64,000 nucleotides of DNA from Pseudoduganella albidiflava (GCF_004322755.1 NZ_CP036401.1:3720001-3784000), one strand, 5' to 3'; numbered from the stretch's first letter, positions 42,973 to 52,935 are shown. The notes: a model not told the origin generated them from the sequence alone. Numbers and translations are program-made.

Positions 42973-44625
42973 TTAGAACTCTTCCCAGTCGCCGCCGGAG
43001 GTCTTCGCCGGGGCCGGCTTGCGCGCGGCCAGTGCCGGCCTGGCAAGCGCCTTCGGCTGCGCCGCCACGGCTGGCCCCTGGCCGGTCCGGAACACGCCGA
43101 CCACCTCGGCAAGCGCGCTGGCCTGCCGCTGCATCGATTCCGCGGCGGCGGCCGATTCCTCGACCAGCGCGGCGTTCTGCTGCGTTACCGCATCCATCTG
43201 CACGATCGCCCCGTTGACTTCCTCGATGCCGGTGCTCTGCTCGACGCCGGCGGCGGCGATCTCGCCGATCACGTCGGAGACGCGCCGCACGCTGGCCGTG
43301 ATCTCGTCCATCGTGGTGCCGGCCTGCGCGACGAGGCGGCTGCCTTCCGCCACTTCGGCAACCGAGGCGCCGATCAGTTCCTTGATCTCGCGCGCCGCCG
43401 TGGCGCTGCGCTGCGCCAGGTTGCGCACCTCGCCGGCCACCACCGCGAAGCCGCGCCCCTGTTCGCCCGCGCGCGCCGCTTCCACCGCCGCGTTCAGCGC
43501 CAGGATATTGGTCTGGAAGGCGATCCCGTCGATCGTGCCGATGATGTCGACGATCTTCTTCGACGACGCATCGATCGAATTCATCCGCCCCACCACCTGC
43601 TGCACCACATCGCCGCCCTTCGCCGCGGCGCTTGCCGCGGCAGCGGCCATGCTGTTGGCCTGGCGCGCGTTGTCGGCATTGGTGCGCACCGTGGACGTCA
43701 GCTGCTCCATGGTCGACGCGGTTTCTTCCAGCGCGCCCGCCTGCTGCTCGGTGCGGGCCGACAGGTCGTGGTTGCCGGTGGCGATCTCGGCGGAAGCGAC
43801 CTTGATGTTCTCGGTGCCGCCGCGTACCTCGGTGACGATGTTGAACAGCGACTGGTTCATGTCGGCCAGCGCGCGCAGCAGCGTGCCCGTTTCGTCGCTA
43901 CCGGTGGCGTCGATGCGGCCCGTCAGGTCGCCGGAAGCGACCCGTGTCGCCGCGTCGACGGCCTGGCGCAGCGGGCGCGTGATGCCTACCGTGAGCCACC
44001 AGGCGCTGGCGGAACCGAATGCCAGCGCGGCCAGCGCCAGGGCAATCACCAGCGTGCGGCTGCGTTCATTGATGCCGGCGATATCGGCCGCCGTCTGGTC
44101 GATGCGGATGCGCTCGAGCTTGAGCAGGTCCTTCACCAGTTGCTGGTAGGTGGCGGCGCCCGGCACGAACACCGAATCGAACACGCGCGCCGCCTCGTCC
44201 ACCTGCCCGGCCGCCTTCAGTTTGGCGACCTCGTCGCGCGAGCTGAGGTAGATCTTGCGCTGCGCCATGATCTTTGCGAACAGCGCCTTTTCCTCGTCCG
44301 TGACGAGCAGCACCTCGATATTCTTCTGCAGCTCCGACGACGATGCCGACGAACGCTTGCTCTCGTCGGCAAAGTAGGCGGCCAGCGACGTGTCGGTGGA
44401 CTTGGCGATCGCCGACGTGCGGCGGATGGCACTGTCGATATTGCTGTACCAGTCGCTGATCATGCGCTCCTTCGCCAGCGGCGAAGCCATCATTTCGTGC
44501 GTGGCGCGGGCCACGTCGTTGAGCCGCCACAGCGCGATGGCGGCGATGACGATCGCCAGGGCGATCGTGACGGCAAAGCCCAGTCCAAGGCGTTTACCGA
44601 TGGGAAGGTTGCGCAGGATATTCAT
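42973..44625 (-). CDS. Methyl-accepting chemotaxis protein
   Basis: A 550-residue chemoreceptor. Helix at about 12-30, periplasmic four-helix-bundle ligand domain (about 35-190), second helix (about 192-212), HAMP domain, then a cytoplasmic coiled coil with the hairpin tip (IDGIAFQTNILALNAAVEAA region) that binds CheA/CheW. The C-terminus GGDWEEF resembles the NWETF pentapeptide that tethers CheR/CheB, so it can probably be methylated by them. It follows cheW by 11 bp on the same strand, an accessory receptor-coupling pair. Ligand unknown. Confidence 0.92.
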   Translation of the reverse strand: MNILRNLPIGKRLGLGFAVTIALAIVIAAIALWRLNDVARATHEMMASPLAKERMISDWYSNIDSAIRRTSAIAKSTDTSLAAYFADESKRSSASSSELQKNIEVLLVTDEEKALFAKIMAQRKIYLSSRDEVAKLKAAGQVDEAARVFDSVFVPGAATYQQLVKDLLKLERIRIDQTAADIAGINERSRTLVIALALAALAFGSASAWWLTVGITRPLRQAVDAATRVASGDLTGRIDATGSDETGTLLRALADMNQSLFNIVTEVRGGTENIKVASAEIATGNHDLSARTEQQAGALEETASTMEQLTSTVRTNADNARQANSMAAAAASAAAKGGDVVQQVVGRMNSIDASSKKIVDIIGTIDGIAFQTNILALNAAVEAARAGEQGRGFAVVAGEVRNLAQRSATAAREIKELIGASVAEVAEGSRLVAQAGTTMDEITASVRRVSDVIGEIAAAGVEQSTGIEEVNGAIVQMDAVTQQNAALVEESAAAAESMQRQASALAEVVGVFRTGQGPAVAAQPKALARPALAARKPAPAKTSGGDWEEF

Positions 44626-44636
44626 GGTCTCTCCGC

Positions 44637-45113
44637 TCAGGCGGCCATGCGTTCGACCAGGCCCATTTCCTCGCTCGACATCATGCGGTCGATGTCGACG
44701 AGGATCAGCATCCGTTCATCCACGGTGCCCAGGCCGACGATATGCTCGGTATTCAGCGTGGAGCCCAGGTCCGGCGCCGGCTTGATCTGCTCCGGTGCCA
44801 GCGTCGTCACGTCGGACACCGCGTCGACCACCATGCCGACCGTGCGGTTGCCGATGTTCAGGATGATGACGACGGTGAACGGGCCGTACTCCGGCGTGCC
44901 CAGGGCGAAGCGGATGCGCATGTCCACGATCGGCACAATGGTGCCGCGAAGGTTGATCACGCCCTTGACGAAGTCCGGTGCGCTGGCGAGCCGCGTCGGG
45001 TTTTCATAGTTGCGGATTTCGCTGACTTTCTGGATGTCGATGCCGTATTCTTCCCTGCCCAGGGTGAAGGCGAGGTATTCGGCAGGATTGGTGGCGGTGG
45101 CGGTATCGGTCAT
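44637..45113 (-). CDS. cheW: Chemotaxis coupling protein CheW
   Basis: A 158-residue CheW-domain protein, the usual family length: YLAFTLGREEYGIDIQKVSEI at the N-terminus, VKGVINLRGTIVPIVDMRIR in the centre and IVGLGTVDERMLILVDID towards the end. CheW bridges chemoreceptors to the CheA kinase. ATG 45111-45113 follows AGGAAAA. Operon with the downstream receptor gene; no cheA nearby, so it would join a core complex encoded elsewhere. Confidence 0.92.
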   Translation of the reverse strand: MTDTATATNPAEYLAFTLGREEYGIDIQKVSEIRNYENPTRLASAPDFVKGVINLRGTIVPIVDMRIRFALGTPEYGPFTVVIILNIGNRTVGMVVDAVSDVTTLAPEQIKPAPDLGSTLNTEHIVGLGTVDERMLILVDIDRMMSSEEMGLVERMAA

Positions 45114-45295
45114 TGTTTTTCCTGTTTTTTCCTGTTGATTGGCGACGGCTAACGATGCGAAATGTTACCGCACACCAAGATTCGACGCATTAAAAATTCC
45201 GTACGGCAACGCAGAACGGCCCGGAAAATTGTTCAAATTGCAGTAAAAGCGTTTCATTCGTGGCACAATGTCGCGACCGCCGCATTGACCTGAAC

Positions 45296-45955
45296 ATGAC
45301 AACAACGATTTCGCCGCTGGCCAGCTGGCACCCGAAACTGGCCGCGCTCGCGGCCGCCATCCCCGGAGACGATGGCGCCCACGACACCAGCCACCTGCAC
45401 CGCGTCTGGCGCAACGCCACCCTGCTGCTGCCCGATTACCCCGAAGCCGATGCGCTGGTGGTGATGGCGGCGTGCTACCTGCACGATATCGTCAACCTGC
45501 CGAAGAACCACCCGGAGCGGCACCTGGCGTCGCGCCAGGCGGCAAGGGAAGCGGTGCGCCTGCTGGCCGCGGCGGACTTTCCGGCCGGGCTGCTGCCGGG
45601 CGTGGCGCACGCGGTCGAAACCCACAGTTTTTCCGCCGGCCTGGTGCCCACCACGATCGAAGCCAAGATCGTGCAGGATGCCGACCGGCTCGACGCGCTG
45701 GGCGCCGTCGGGCTGGCGCGCATGTTCTACACGGCCGGCCGCATGGGCTCCGCGCTGGCGCACCCCACCGACCCGGGCGCCGGTCACCGCGCGCTCGACG
45801 ACAAGGCCTATTCGCTCGACCACATCGCCGTCAAGCTGGCCACGCTGCCCGGCACGATGCAGACGGCCGCCGGCCGCCGCCTCGGCGAGGAACGGCTGCG
45901 CGCGCTGACGGCGTTTCGCGACGACTTCGTCGCCGAATGGTCGGCGCCGGCCTGA
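45296..45955 (+). CDS. HD-domain phosphohydrolase
   Basis: A 219-residue HD-superfamily protein of the YedJ/uncharacterised hydrolase type. Metal ligands are visible as DTSHLHRVWRNA, CYLHDIVN (the HD doublet) and VQDADRLDALG. Substrates of this branch are phosphomonoesters or nucleotides; unknown here. ATG 45296 is chosen over the upstream in-frame codon at 45260, as the family begins close to it. Four bases precede the start of the DUF3857 gene. Confidence 0.85.
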   Translation: MTTTISPLASWHPKLAALAAAIPGDDGAHDTSHLHRVWRNATLLLPDYPEADALVVMAACYLHDIVNLPKNHPERHLASRQAAREAVRLLAAADFPAGLLPGVAHAVETHSFSAGLVPTTIEAKIVQDADRLDALGAVGLARMFYTAGRMGSALAHPTDPGAGHRALDDKAYSLDHIAVKLATLPGTMQTAAGRRLGEERLRALTAFRDDFVAEWSAPA

Positions 45956-45959
45956 TCCG

Positions 45960-47852
45960 ATGATCTTTTCCCTCCTCCGCCCCGCGGCCGGCCTGGCCGC
46001 CCTGCTCTGCCTGGCCGCGCAGGCGGCGCACGCCGATGGCGAAGGCCACGTGCGGGCGCTGCGCGAACGCACCGACATCGTGATCCGGGCCGACCACACG
46101 ATGGAACAGACGGTCGACTATACGTGGCGTGCCGTCGATGCCACCGGCGCCGGTTCGCTGGGCCAGCAATACGTGAACTGGGATGCGCGCCGCCAGACGC
46201 TGGAACTGCTGGCCGCCGAGACGATCCCCGCCAGCGGCGCACCGATCCCGGTCGATCCGTCGGCGATCCAGGTGCAGGACGGCATCCTGGGCGGCGTATC
46301 GTTCCCCGACAAGCGCCTGCTGCAGGTGACGTTTCCCCGGCTGGCCGCCGGCGACGCCATCCGCCTGCGCTACCGGCTGGTACAGAAGGTGCCCGAACTG
46401 CCGGGCGGCATGTCGCACGTGATGTTCCTGCAGGACGACGTGATCCGGGACGACAGCGAGATCACCGTGCGCTATCCGCGCGCCCTGCCGCTGAAGGTTG
46501 CCCAGGTCGGCCTGGCGCCGCAGCCGGCCGCCGAGGCCAGCGCCGACAGTGTGCTGCGCTGGCATTACCGCAGCAAGGACACCGGCACGCCGGAGCCGAA
46601 TGCCGCCAACGGCTGGCGCCGCACGCCGCACCTGATGCTGTCCACCTTCGCCGACTGGCAGGCCATCGCCGCCGCCTATGAACGGGGCGCCGCGCCGAAA
46701 TCGGCCGTGACGCCGGCGATCCGCGCGCTGGCCGAGGACGTGGCCGGCCGCGCCGCCAACCAGCGCGACGCGGCGCGCCTGCTGTACGACTGGGTGCGCG
46801 CCAACGTGCGCTACGTGGCCAGCTATGTCGGCGACGGCGGCTGGGTGCCCAACGACGCCGGCACCGTGCTGCAGCGCCGCTACGGCGACTGCAAGGACCA
46901 TGTGGCCCTGCTCGAGGCGCTGCTGGCGGCGCGGGGCATCGCCGCGTCGCCCGTTCTGCTGCGCGCCGACGGCGAGAACTTCACGCTGCCGGAGATTCCC
47001 GTGATGTGGTTCGACCACGCCATCAGCTACCTGCCCGCGCTGGACCTGTTCATGGATGCCACCGACGACGCCATGCCGTTCGGCCTGCTGCCCGACAACG
47101 ACGCGGGCAAGCCGGTACTGGCCACGCGGCTGGCGCCGGCGTTGCGCCGCACGCCGCTGCCGGACCCGCACACCTTCCGGGTCGAGCGCAAGGTCGCGCT
47201 GAAGGTGGCGCTGGACGGTTCGGCCGAGCGCGTCACCGAGATCGTCGGGCATGGCCGCAGCGCGGTGGCGGTGCGCGAGTTCATCGACGGCGTAACCGCC
47301 GCCGGCACGGCCGACTGGGTGCGGCGCACGATGGCATCGAACGGCTACGAAGGCGACGGCAGCGTGGAAACGCTGGCGCAGGCGCGCCCGGACATGCTGG
47401 GCGTGCGCTATACGGAACGGATCCGCAACTACGTCAGCCAGCCGGAAGCGGGCGTGCTGTCGTTCCTGCCGGGGATGAACGGCCCGGTGCCGCTGGCAGG
47501 TTTCGCCGGGCGCTTCACGGACCGAGAACGCCGGTACGACGCCCGCTGCGAACCGTTCGCCGTGGAGGACAGCATGACCATCGAACTGCCGGCCGCCATG
47601 CAGGTGCTGTACGTGCCGAAGAACCTGTCGATCCGCCAGGACGGCCTGGATTACCAGGCCACCTATTCGCGCGACGGCATGCGCTACCACCTGGCGCGCC
47701 GCGTGGTGGCCGGCAACCAGCGCGGCTGGTGTACGCCGCAGGAGTACCAGGCGCTGCGCCCGGCCATGAACCGCATCAGCCGGGCCATGCACGGCCGGCT
47801 CGTGTTCGTGCTGAACGATACCGACGTGGCCGCCGCCACGGTGGCGCCATGA
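45960..47852 (+). CDS. Exported DUF3857/transglutaminase-like protein
   Basis: A 630-residue protein with signal peptide (ends QAAHA-DGE). An N-terminal beta-rich DUF3857 region (about 40-230) is followed by a transglutaminase-like fold with catalytic Cys in YGDCKDHV, His in WFDHAI and Asp in MDATDD. The C-terminal 200 residues form another beta domain. Such proteins are periplasmic or envelope-linked; the substrate is unknown. Starts 4 bp after the HD gene stop and its own stop overlaps the MFS gene start (ATGA): a three-gene operon. Confidence 0.85.
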   Translation: MIFSLLRPAAGLAALLCLAAQAAHADGEGHVRALRERTDIVIRADHTMEQTVDYTWRAVDATGAGSLGQQYVNWDARRQTLELLAAETIPASGAPIPVDPSAIQVQDGILGGVSFPDKRLLQVTFPRLAAGDAIRLRYRLVQKVPELPGGMSHVMFLQDDVIRDDSEITVRYPRALPLKVAQVGLAPQPAAEASADSVLRWHYRSKDTGTPEPNAANGWRRTPHLMLSTFADWQAIAAAYERGAAPKSAVTPAIRALAEDVAGRAANQRDAARLLYDWVRANVRYVASYVGDGGWVPNDAGTVLQRRYGDCKDHVALLEALLAARGIAASPVLLRADGENFTLPEIPVMWFDHAISYLPALDLFMDATDDAMPFGLLPDNDAGKPVLATRLAPALRRTPLPDPHTFRVERKVALKVALDGSAERVTEIVGHGRSAVAVREFIDGVTAAGTADWVRRTMASNGYEGDGSVETLAQARPDMLGVRYTERIRNYVSQPEAGVLSFLPGMNGPVPLAGFAGRFTDRERRYDARCEPFAVEDSMTIELPAAMQVLYVPKNLSIRQDGLDYQATYSRDGMRYHLARRVVAGNQRGWCTPQEYQALRPAMNRISRAMHGRLVFVLNDTDVAAATVAP

Positions 47853-49123
47853 AGGACGACACCACGCCAGCCGCGGGGTCCGCGGCCGATTCCGCGGCGG
47901 CCGGCGCGGCGCCGGGCAAGCCGGTGAACCTCAACTTCGCGCTGCTGTGCGTCTTCATCGACATGCTGGGCGTGGGCCTGATCATTCCCGTGCTGCCCGT
48001 GCTGGTGGGCGAGTTCGTCGGCGCGCGCGAGCAGCAGTCGCTGTGGTACGGCGTGATGGGTGCCACGTTCGGCCTGATGCAGTTCCTGTTCATGCCGATG
48101 CTGGGCGCGTTCAGCGACAAGGTGGGCCGCCGCCCCGTGCTGCTGTATTCGATGGTGGGCATGTCGCTCAATTTCCTGGTCACGGCGCTGGCGCCCAGCC
48201 TGGGCTGGCTGCTGGCCGGGCGCGTGATCGGCGGCATGTCCGCCGCCAGCATGTCGGTCGCCTCGGCCTACGCGTCGGACGTGTCGACGCCGGACAACCG
48301 GGCCAGGAGCTTCGGCAAGATCGGCGCCGCGTTCGGCATGGGCTTCATTGCCGGCCCGATGCTGGGCGGCATCCTGGGCGGCATCGACCTGCACCTGCCG
48401 TTCTACGTGGCGGCCGGCATGTCGGCGGCGAACTTCGTCTATGGCTGGTTCTTCCTGCCCGAATCGCTGCCGCCCGAACGGCGCGGCCCGTTCCCCCTGC
48501 ACAAGCTCAACCCGCTGGGTGGCCTGGCCAGGCTGTGGCAACGCCCCGCCACGCGGGGGCTGGTAACCGTGTTCGCGCTGGTGGCGCTGGCGCAAACCAT
48601 GCTGCACACGACGTGGGTGCTGTACACCACGTTCCGCTATGGCTGGTCGACCACGCAGAACGGCATTGCGCTGTTCTGCGTGGGCGTGGCGTCCGTGATC
48701 GTGCAGGCCGGCCTGCTGGGCGTGTTCATGAAGCGCTTCGGCGAGGTGCGGCTGTCGCTGCTGGGGCTTGGTTCCGGCGCCGTGACATACCTGCTGTACG
48801 GCCTGGCCACGCAGGGCTGGATGATGTATGTGCTGATCCTGTGCAACCTGCTGGCATTCGCCGCCGGGCCGGCGCTGCAGGGCATCATTTCGAAGGCCAC
48901 GCCCGCCACGGAACAGGGAGAACTGATGGGATCACTGCACGCGATCAACAGCGTCGGTATCGTCATCATGCCGCTGATCGGCGGCTTCCTGCTGGCCAAG
49001 GTGAGCCACCTGCCGCCTTCCGACTGGCGTATCGGCGTGACGTTCTTCGTCAGCGCGGCGATGCAGCTGGCGGCGATCGTGGTGGCGTGGCGCTGGTTCC
49101 GCGACCACCACAAGACTTTGTAG
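47849..49123 (+). CDS. MFS transporter (TetA-like TCR family)
   Basis: A 424-residue twelve-helix major facilitator. Motif A is PMLGAFSDKVGRRPVLL, helix 1 reads FIDMLGVGLIIPVLPVL and helix 5 has GMGFIAGPMLGG, all typical of tetracycline/drug antiporters (proton-coupled). A 25-residue Ala/Gly-rich N-terminal tail precedes helix 1. The substrate cannot be told from sequence. ATGA overlap with the transglutaminase-like gene. Confidence 0.88.
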   Translation: MKDDTTPAAGSAADSAAAGAAPGKPVNLNFALLCVFIDMLGVGLIIPVLPVLVGEFVGAREQQSLWYGVMGATFGLMQFLFMPMLGAFSDKVGRRPVLLYSMVGMSLNFLVTALAPSLGWLLAGRVIGGMSAASMSVASAYASDVSTPDNRARSFGKIGAAFGMGFIAGPMLGGILGGIDLHLPFYVAAGMSAANFVYGWFFLPESLPPERRGPFPLHKLNPLGGLARLWQRPATRGLVTVFALVALAQTMLHTTWVLYTTFRYGWSTTQNGIALFCVGVASVIVQAGLLGVFMKRFGEVRLSLLGLGSGAVTYLLYGLATQGWMMYVLILCNLLAFAAGPALQGIISKATPATEQGELMGSLHAINSVGIVIMPLIGGFLLAKVSHLPPSDWRIGVTFFVSAAMQLAAIVVAWRWFRDHHKTL

Positions 49124-49136
49124 CCGGCCGCTTCCC

Positions 49137-49160
49137 TGCGCTATTGAAGCGCTGGTTTTT
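49137..49160. terminator. Weak hairpin with T run
   Basis: GCGCT-ATTGA-AGCGC followed by TGGTTTTT between the convergent MFS and SDR genes. The stem is only 5 bp, so intrinsic termination is uncertain. Confidence 0.35.
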
Positions 49161-49162
49161 CC

Positions 49163-49840
49163 CTAGGCGCAGGCGTGCGCCTCGCGCGCCAGCACGGCGC
49201 CGATGGCTTCGGCCACGGCCTGCGCGCCGCCCGGCATGTCCGGCGCGATGACGGACACCTCGATATCGCGTTCTTCCTGCCGCAGCGCCTCGGCGATCGC
49301 CAGCAGCGCCCGCGCCGACGCGCCCTGCACGGCGTGCGCCGGGCCGATGCCGGTGCCGGATGCCAGGTTGACGACATGGCCGACGCCGGCCCGCTGCATC
49401 AGCGGCAGCACCGCCGCGATCGCGTACAGCGCGCCGCGCACGTTCACGTCGAGCATGCGGTCCCACTCCAGCAGTTTCAGCGCGTCCAGCCGCGACGGTG
49501 CCGCCACGCCGGCGGCGTTGACCAGCGCGTCGACACGGCCGTGGCGGTGGAATGCCGCCAGCGCGAAGGTCTGCGCATCGTCGGCATCGGTAACGTCGAG
49601 CACATGGCACTCGACGCTGCCGCCGGCGGCGCGGATCTCCGCGGCCAGCAGCACCAGCCGCTCGATGCGCCGCGCGCCCAGCACCACGTGGTGGCCCTGC
49701 GCGGCCAGCTCGCGCGCGGTGGCGGCGCCGATGCGGCCGGTGGCGCCGGTGACCAGCACGACCTGCCGCGCGGCCTCCGCGTCCGGCGTGGGCGCCCCGG
49801 TGCGGTCAGTGGTGACAGGGATGAAATGGTGTTCGGCCAT
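49163..49840 (-). CDS. SDR-fold protein lacking the catalytic Tyr and Lys
   Basis: A 225-residue short-chain dehydrogenase/reductase fold. Nucleotide binding is intact: TGATGRIG and NAAG, with a conserved VNVRGALYAI. At the YxxSK position the sequence is AVQGASARALLAIAEAL, so the active-site Tyr and Lys are replaced (by Gln and Ala in my alignment). It probably binds NAD(P) but cannot do the usual hydride chemistry. A 25-residue charged N-terminal tail precedes the Rossmann fold. Divergent from an AraC-type regulator, which may control it. Confidence 0.8.
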   Translation of the reverse strand: MAEHHFIPVTTDRTGAPTPDAEAARQVVLVTGATGRIGAATARELAAQGHHVVLGARRIERLVLLAAEIRAAGGSVECHVLDVTDADDAQTFALAAFHRHGRVDALVNAAGVAAPSRLDALKLLEWDRMLDVNVRGALYAIAAVLPLMQRAGVGHVVNLASGTGIGPAHAVQGASARALLAIAEALRQEERDIEVSVIAPDMPGGAQAVAEAIGAVLAREAHACA

Positions 49841-50060
49841 GCTGCGCTCCTTCAATGGTCGATTGCGATGGTATCCAGGGACAGTGCCCTGGACAGTGTG
49901 AAGTCTACGGGCGCGGGCCCGCGCCGGGTTGCGCGAAGGTTTCAAATCATTGCCTGATCCTCCAGCCGGGCTGTTTTTCGCACGCGCCAAAGGCATAATG
50001 CATGCTGGATACTATGTGGATGCCGAAAACTATGGATGCCGAAAACAAGCGGAGGTGGCG

Positions 50061-51005
50061 ATGATGGTGTCGGAACGGCAGGCGCGGATGGTGGAACTGA
50101 TGGGCGTGCTCGCGCCGGACGAGGGCTACACGCTGTGCGGCCTGCCGGGCGTGAAATTCATGCGCGCGAACTCGGTGCGCCCGCGCGGCAAGGCGCTGTA
50201 CGAACCCTGCATCGTCATCGTCTGCCAGGGTCACAAGCGCGGCTACCTGGGCGGCGAAGCGTTCGACTACCACGCCCAGCAGTTCCTGGTGCTGTCGGTG
50301 CCGCTGCCGTTCGAGGGAGAAACGGTGCATGCCACCGTCGCCGAACCGCTGCTGGCGATCTCGATTCCGATCGACCTGCAGCTGGCGGCCGAACTGGCGC
50401 TGGCCGTCGACGACGCGCAAACGGGCGTCGCCCCGCCCGCCGCCCCGCGCGGCATGATGGCCTCGAAACTGGACGACGCGCTGGGCGACGCCGTGCTGCG
50501 CCTGCTGCACGCGCTGGTGTCACCGGTGGAAACGCGCCTCCTCGGTCCCGGCATCCTGCGCGAGATCCTGTTCCGCGTGCTGACCGGCGAACAGGGTGGC
50601 GCGCTGCGCGCCGGCCTGGCCCACCAGACGCAGTTCGCCAAGATCGGCAAGGCGCTGCGGCGGATCCACGCCGACTACCACCGGCAGATCGACGTGGCGA
50701 CGCTGGCGCGCGAGGCGGGCATGAGCCAGGCCGCATTCCACGCCGGCTTCAAGGCGGTGACGATGACGTCGCCGATCCAGTACCTGAAGACCACGCGGCT
50801 GCACAAGGCGCGCCTGCTGATGGTGCAGGACGGTGTGACCGCGGCCACAGCCTGCGGGCGGGTCGGCTATGAAAGCACGTCGCAATTCTCGCGCGAGTTC
50901 AAGCGCTTCTTCGGCCGCACGCCGGTCGAGGAAGCGCGCGAAATGCGCAGCCTGCTGGCGCAGGCGCCGGGCAGCCGCCCTTCCCCCTACGTCAGCGCGC
51001 CGTAG
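50061..51005 (+). CDS. AraC-family transcriptional regulator
   Basis: A 314-residue regulator: AraC_N-type ligand domain (about 25-175, with FMRANSVRPRGKALYEPCIV) and a C-terminal double HTH (about 205-300: VATLAREAGMSQAAFHAGFK and ACGRVGYESTSQFSREFKRFFG). ATG 50061 follows GGAGGTGGCG. Divergent from the SDR-like gene, 220 bp away, which is the usual layout for an AraC regulator and its target. The inducer is unknown. The last 14 bp overlap the convergent CocE gene. Confidence 0.9.
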   Translation: MMVSERQARMVELMGVLAPDEGYTLCGLPGVKFMRANSVRPRGKALYEPCIVIVCQGHKRGYLGGEAFDYHAQQFLVLSVPLPFEGETVHATVAEPLLAISIPIDLQLAAELALAVDDAQTGVAPPAAPRGMMASKLDDALGDAVLRLLHALVSPVETRLLGPGILREILFRVLTGEQGGALRAGLAHQTQFAKIGKALRRIHADYHRQIDVATLAREAGMSQAAFHAGFKAVTMTSPIQYLKTTRLHKARLLMVQDGVTAATACGRVGYESTSQFSREFKRFFGRTPVEEAREMRSLLAQAPGSRPSPYVSAP

Positions 51006-52935
51006 CGGCTCCCGCGGGCACCACCGGCAGCTCGATGGCGCTGGGCAGCGCCGGCGTGTGCCAGATGCGCTGCGTGGCCTTCATGTAGTCGCCCGGCCGC
51101 GCATGGAAGATGTTCGGCACGAAGCGCTGCGGATTGCGGTCGTACAGCGGGAACCAGCTGGACTGGATCTGCACCATCAGCCGGTGGCCGGGCCGGATCA
51201 CGTGGTTCACGTTCGGCAGCGCGAAGCGGTAGCGTTCCGGCTTGCCGGGCACGATGGCGGCGGGGTGTTCCAGGCTGTCGCGGTAGCGGCCGCGGAAGAT
51301 CTCCATCGCCACCGGCAGCTGATAGCCGCCCAGGCCGGGCTGCGACGGCACTTCGTCCGGATAGACGTCGATCACCTTGACGACCCAGTCGGCATCCGAG
51401 CCGGATGTGGAGGCGAATAGGTTTACCACGGGTGCGCCGGACAGTTGCAGCGGCGCCGCCAGCGGTTCGGAGACATAGGCCAGCACGTCCGGCCGGTCGG
51501 CCACGAAGCGCTGGTCGCTGACCAGCCAGGGCCGCCACACTTCCGGATCGCCCATGCGCACCGGCCGCGGCACGAACGGTACGGGTTTCGCGGGATCGGC
51601 CACGTATTCGTCGAAGCCGGCCGCATCGGGAGCGCCACTCGCCGGCGCTGTAAACGACAGCCGGAAGCCATCCTGCAGGTACACCGCCTGCGCGGCGGCG
51701 GGACAACCGGTGGCGCAGGCCAGCGGCCAGCCCTGCAACCGCTGCCAGCGGTTGGTGCCCGTCTGGTACGACAGCACCGGCGGCGTGTCCGCCTTCGGCG
51801 CGCCGTCCTTCAGGTGCTGGTCCAGGAACGGCTGCATCACGTCGCGCCGGAATTCCAGCGCGGTGTCGCCGGTGAATGCCAGCGCGCCCAGCGACGAGCC
51901 GTCGTAATTGACGCCGCTGTGCCGCCACGGCCCGACCACCAGGTAATTCAGGTCATTGGCCTTGTCCTTCGGCTCCAGCGCGGCGTAGACGGCAAAGGCG
52001 CCGTAGCTGTCTTCCTGGTCCCACTGGCCCGTGACCGTCATGGTCGGCACCTTCAGCGGCCGCGCGCCGAGCAGCCGGTCCACCGCCTGGTGCTGCCAGT
52101 AGCTGTCGTAGGCCGGATGCTCGAACAGTTTTTTCGTGTACGGCAGCTTGTCGAGGCCGAACTGGCGGGCGTAGCCGGCGGCCGAGCCGGCGCGCAGGTG
52201 GCCTTCGTAGTCGTCGTGGATGCCGGTCGCCAACGCTTCGGCGCGGCCGCGCACGGTGGTCTGCGCGTTGATGAAGGCCAGCGACGGCATGCGGAAGGCG
52301 CCATTGTGGAACCAGTCGTCGCCGCGCCAGCCGTCGACCATGGGGCTCATCGGCACGGCCGCCTTCAGCGCCGGGTGCGGATCGGCCAGCGCCATCAGCA
52401 CCGTGAAGCCTTCGTACGACGACCCCAGCATGCCCACCTTGCCATTCGATTCCGGCAGGTTCTTCACCAGCCAGTCGATGGTGTCCCACGCGTCGGTGGC
52501 GTGATCGGTCTTCGTGCCGTTCAGCGGGCCGCGCAGCGGGCGTGTCATCACGTAGTCGCCTTCCGAGCCATGCTTGCCGCGCACGTCCTGGAACACGCGG
52601 ATGTAGCCCGCATGGACCAGCGTGTCATCGCCGTGCGGCAGCGTGGCCAGCATGCGCGGGCTCTTGTTGCGCTGCGCGCGGCCGAACGCGTTGTACGGCG
52701 TGCGGGTCAGCAGCACCGGCGCCTGGCGGGCCCCTTTCGGCACGACGATCACGGTGTACAGCTTGACGCCGTCGCGCATCGGGATCATCACCGTGCGCTT
52801 CGTGTAGTCGGCCTCCGGCACGGTCGCCATGAAGGCCTTGCCGATGTCGGGCGTCATCGGCGGTGTCTGCGCCAGCGCGCCGGACGTGATCAGGGACAAA
52901 AGCGGGAACAAGCCAGGGACAAGGCGGCGCTGCAT
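50992..52935 (-). CDS. Exported CocE/NonD-family hydrolase
   Basis: A 647-residue secreted hydrolase (signal ending GALA-QTP). The alpha/beta-hydrolase core has GSSYEG (nucleophile Ser) and GPWRHSG (His), followed by the C-terminal jelly-roll domain typical of X-Pro dipeptidyl-peptidase/CocE esterases (SGAPVVNLFASTSGSDADWV, HRLMVQIQSSWFPLYDRNPQ). It splits esters or Xaa-Pro-type amides, probably in the periplasm. ATG 52933-52935. Overlaps the AraC gene end by 14 bp, tail to tail. Confidence 0.9.
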   Translation of the reverse strand: MQRRLVPGLFPLLSLITSGALAQTPPMTPDIGKAFMATVPEADYTKRTVMIPMRDGVKLYTVIVVPKGARQAPVLLTRTPYNAFGRAQRNKSPRMLATLPHGDDTLVHAGYIRVFQDVRGKHGSEGDYVMTRPLRGPLNGTKTDHATDAWDTIDWLVKNLPESNGKVGMLGSSYEGFTVLMALADPHPALKAAVPMSPMVDGWRGDDWFHNGAFRMPSLAFINAQTTVRGRAEALATGIHDDYEGHLRAGSAAGYARQFGLDKLPYTKKLFEHPAYDSYWQHQAVDRLLGARPLKVPTMTVTGQWDQEDSYGAFAVYAALEPKDKANDLNYLVVGPWRHSGVNYDGSSLGALAFTGDTALEFRRDVMQPFLDQHLKDGAPKADTPPVLSYQTGTNRWQRLQGWPLACATGCPAAAQAVYLQDGFRLSFTAPASGAPDAAGFDEYVADPAKPVPFVPRPVRMGDPEVWRPWLVSDQRFVADRPDVLAYVSEPLAAPLQLSGAPVVNLFASTSGSDADWVVKVIDVYPDEVPSQPGLGGYQLPVAMEIFRGRYRDSLEHPAAIVPGKPERYRFALPNVNHVIRPGHRLMVQIQSSWFPLYDRNPQRFVPNIFHARPGDYMKATQRIWHTPALPSAIELPVVPAGAATAR

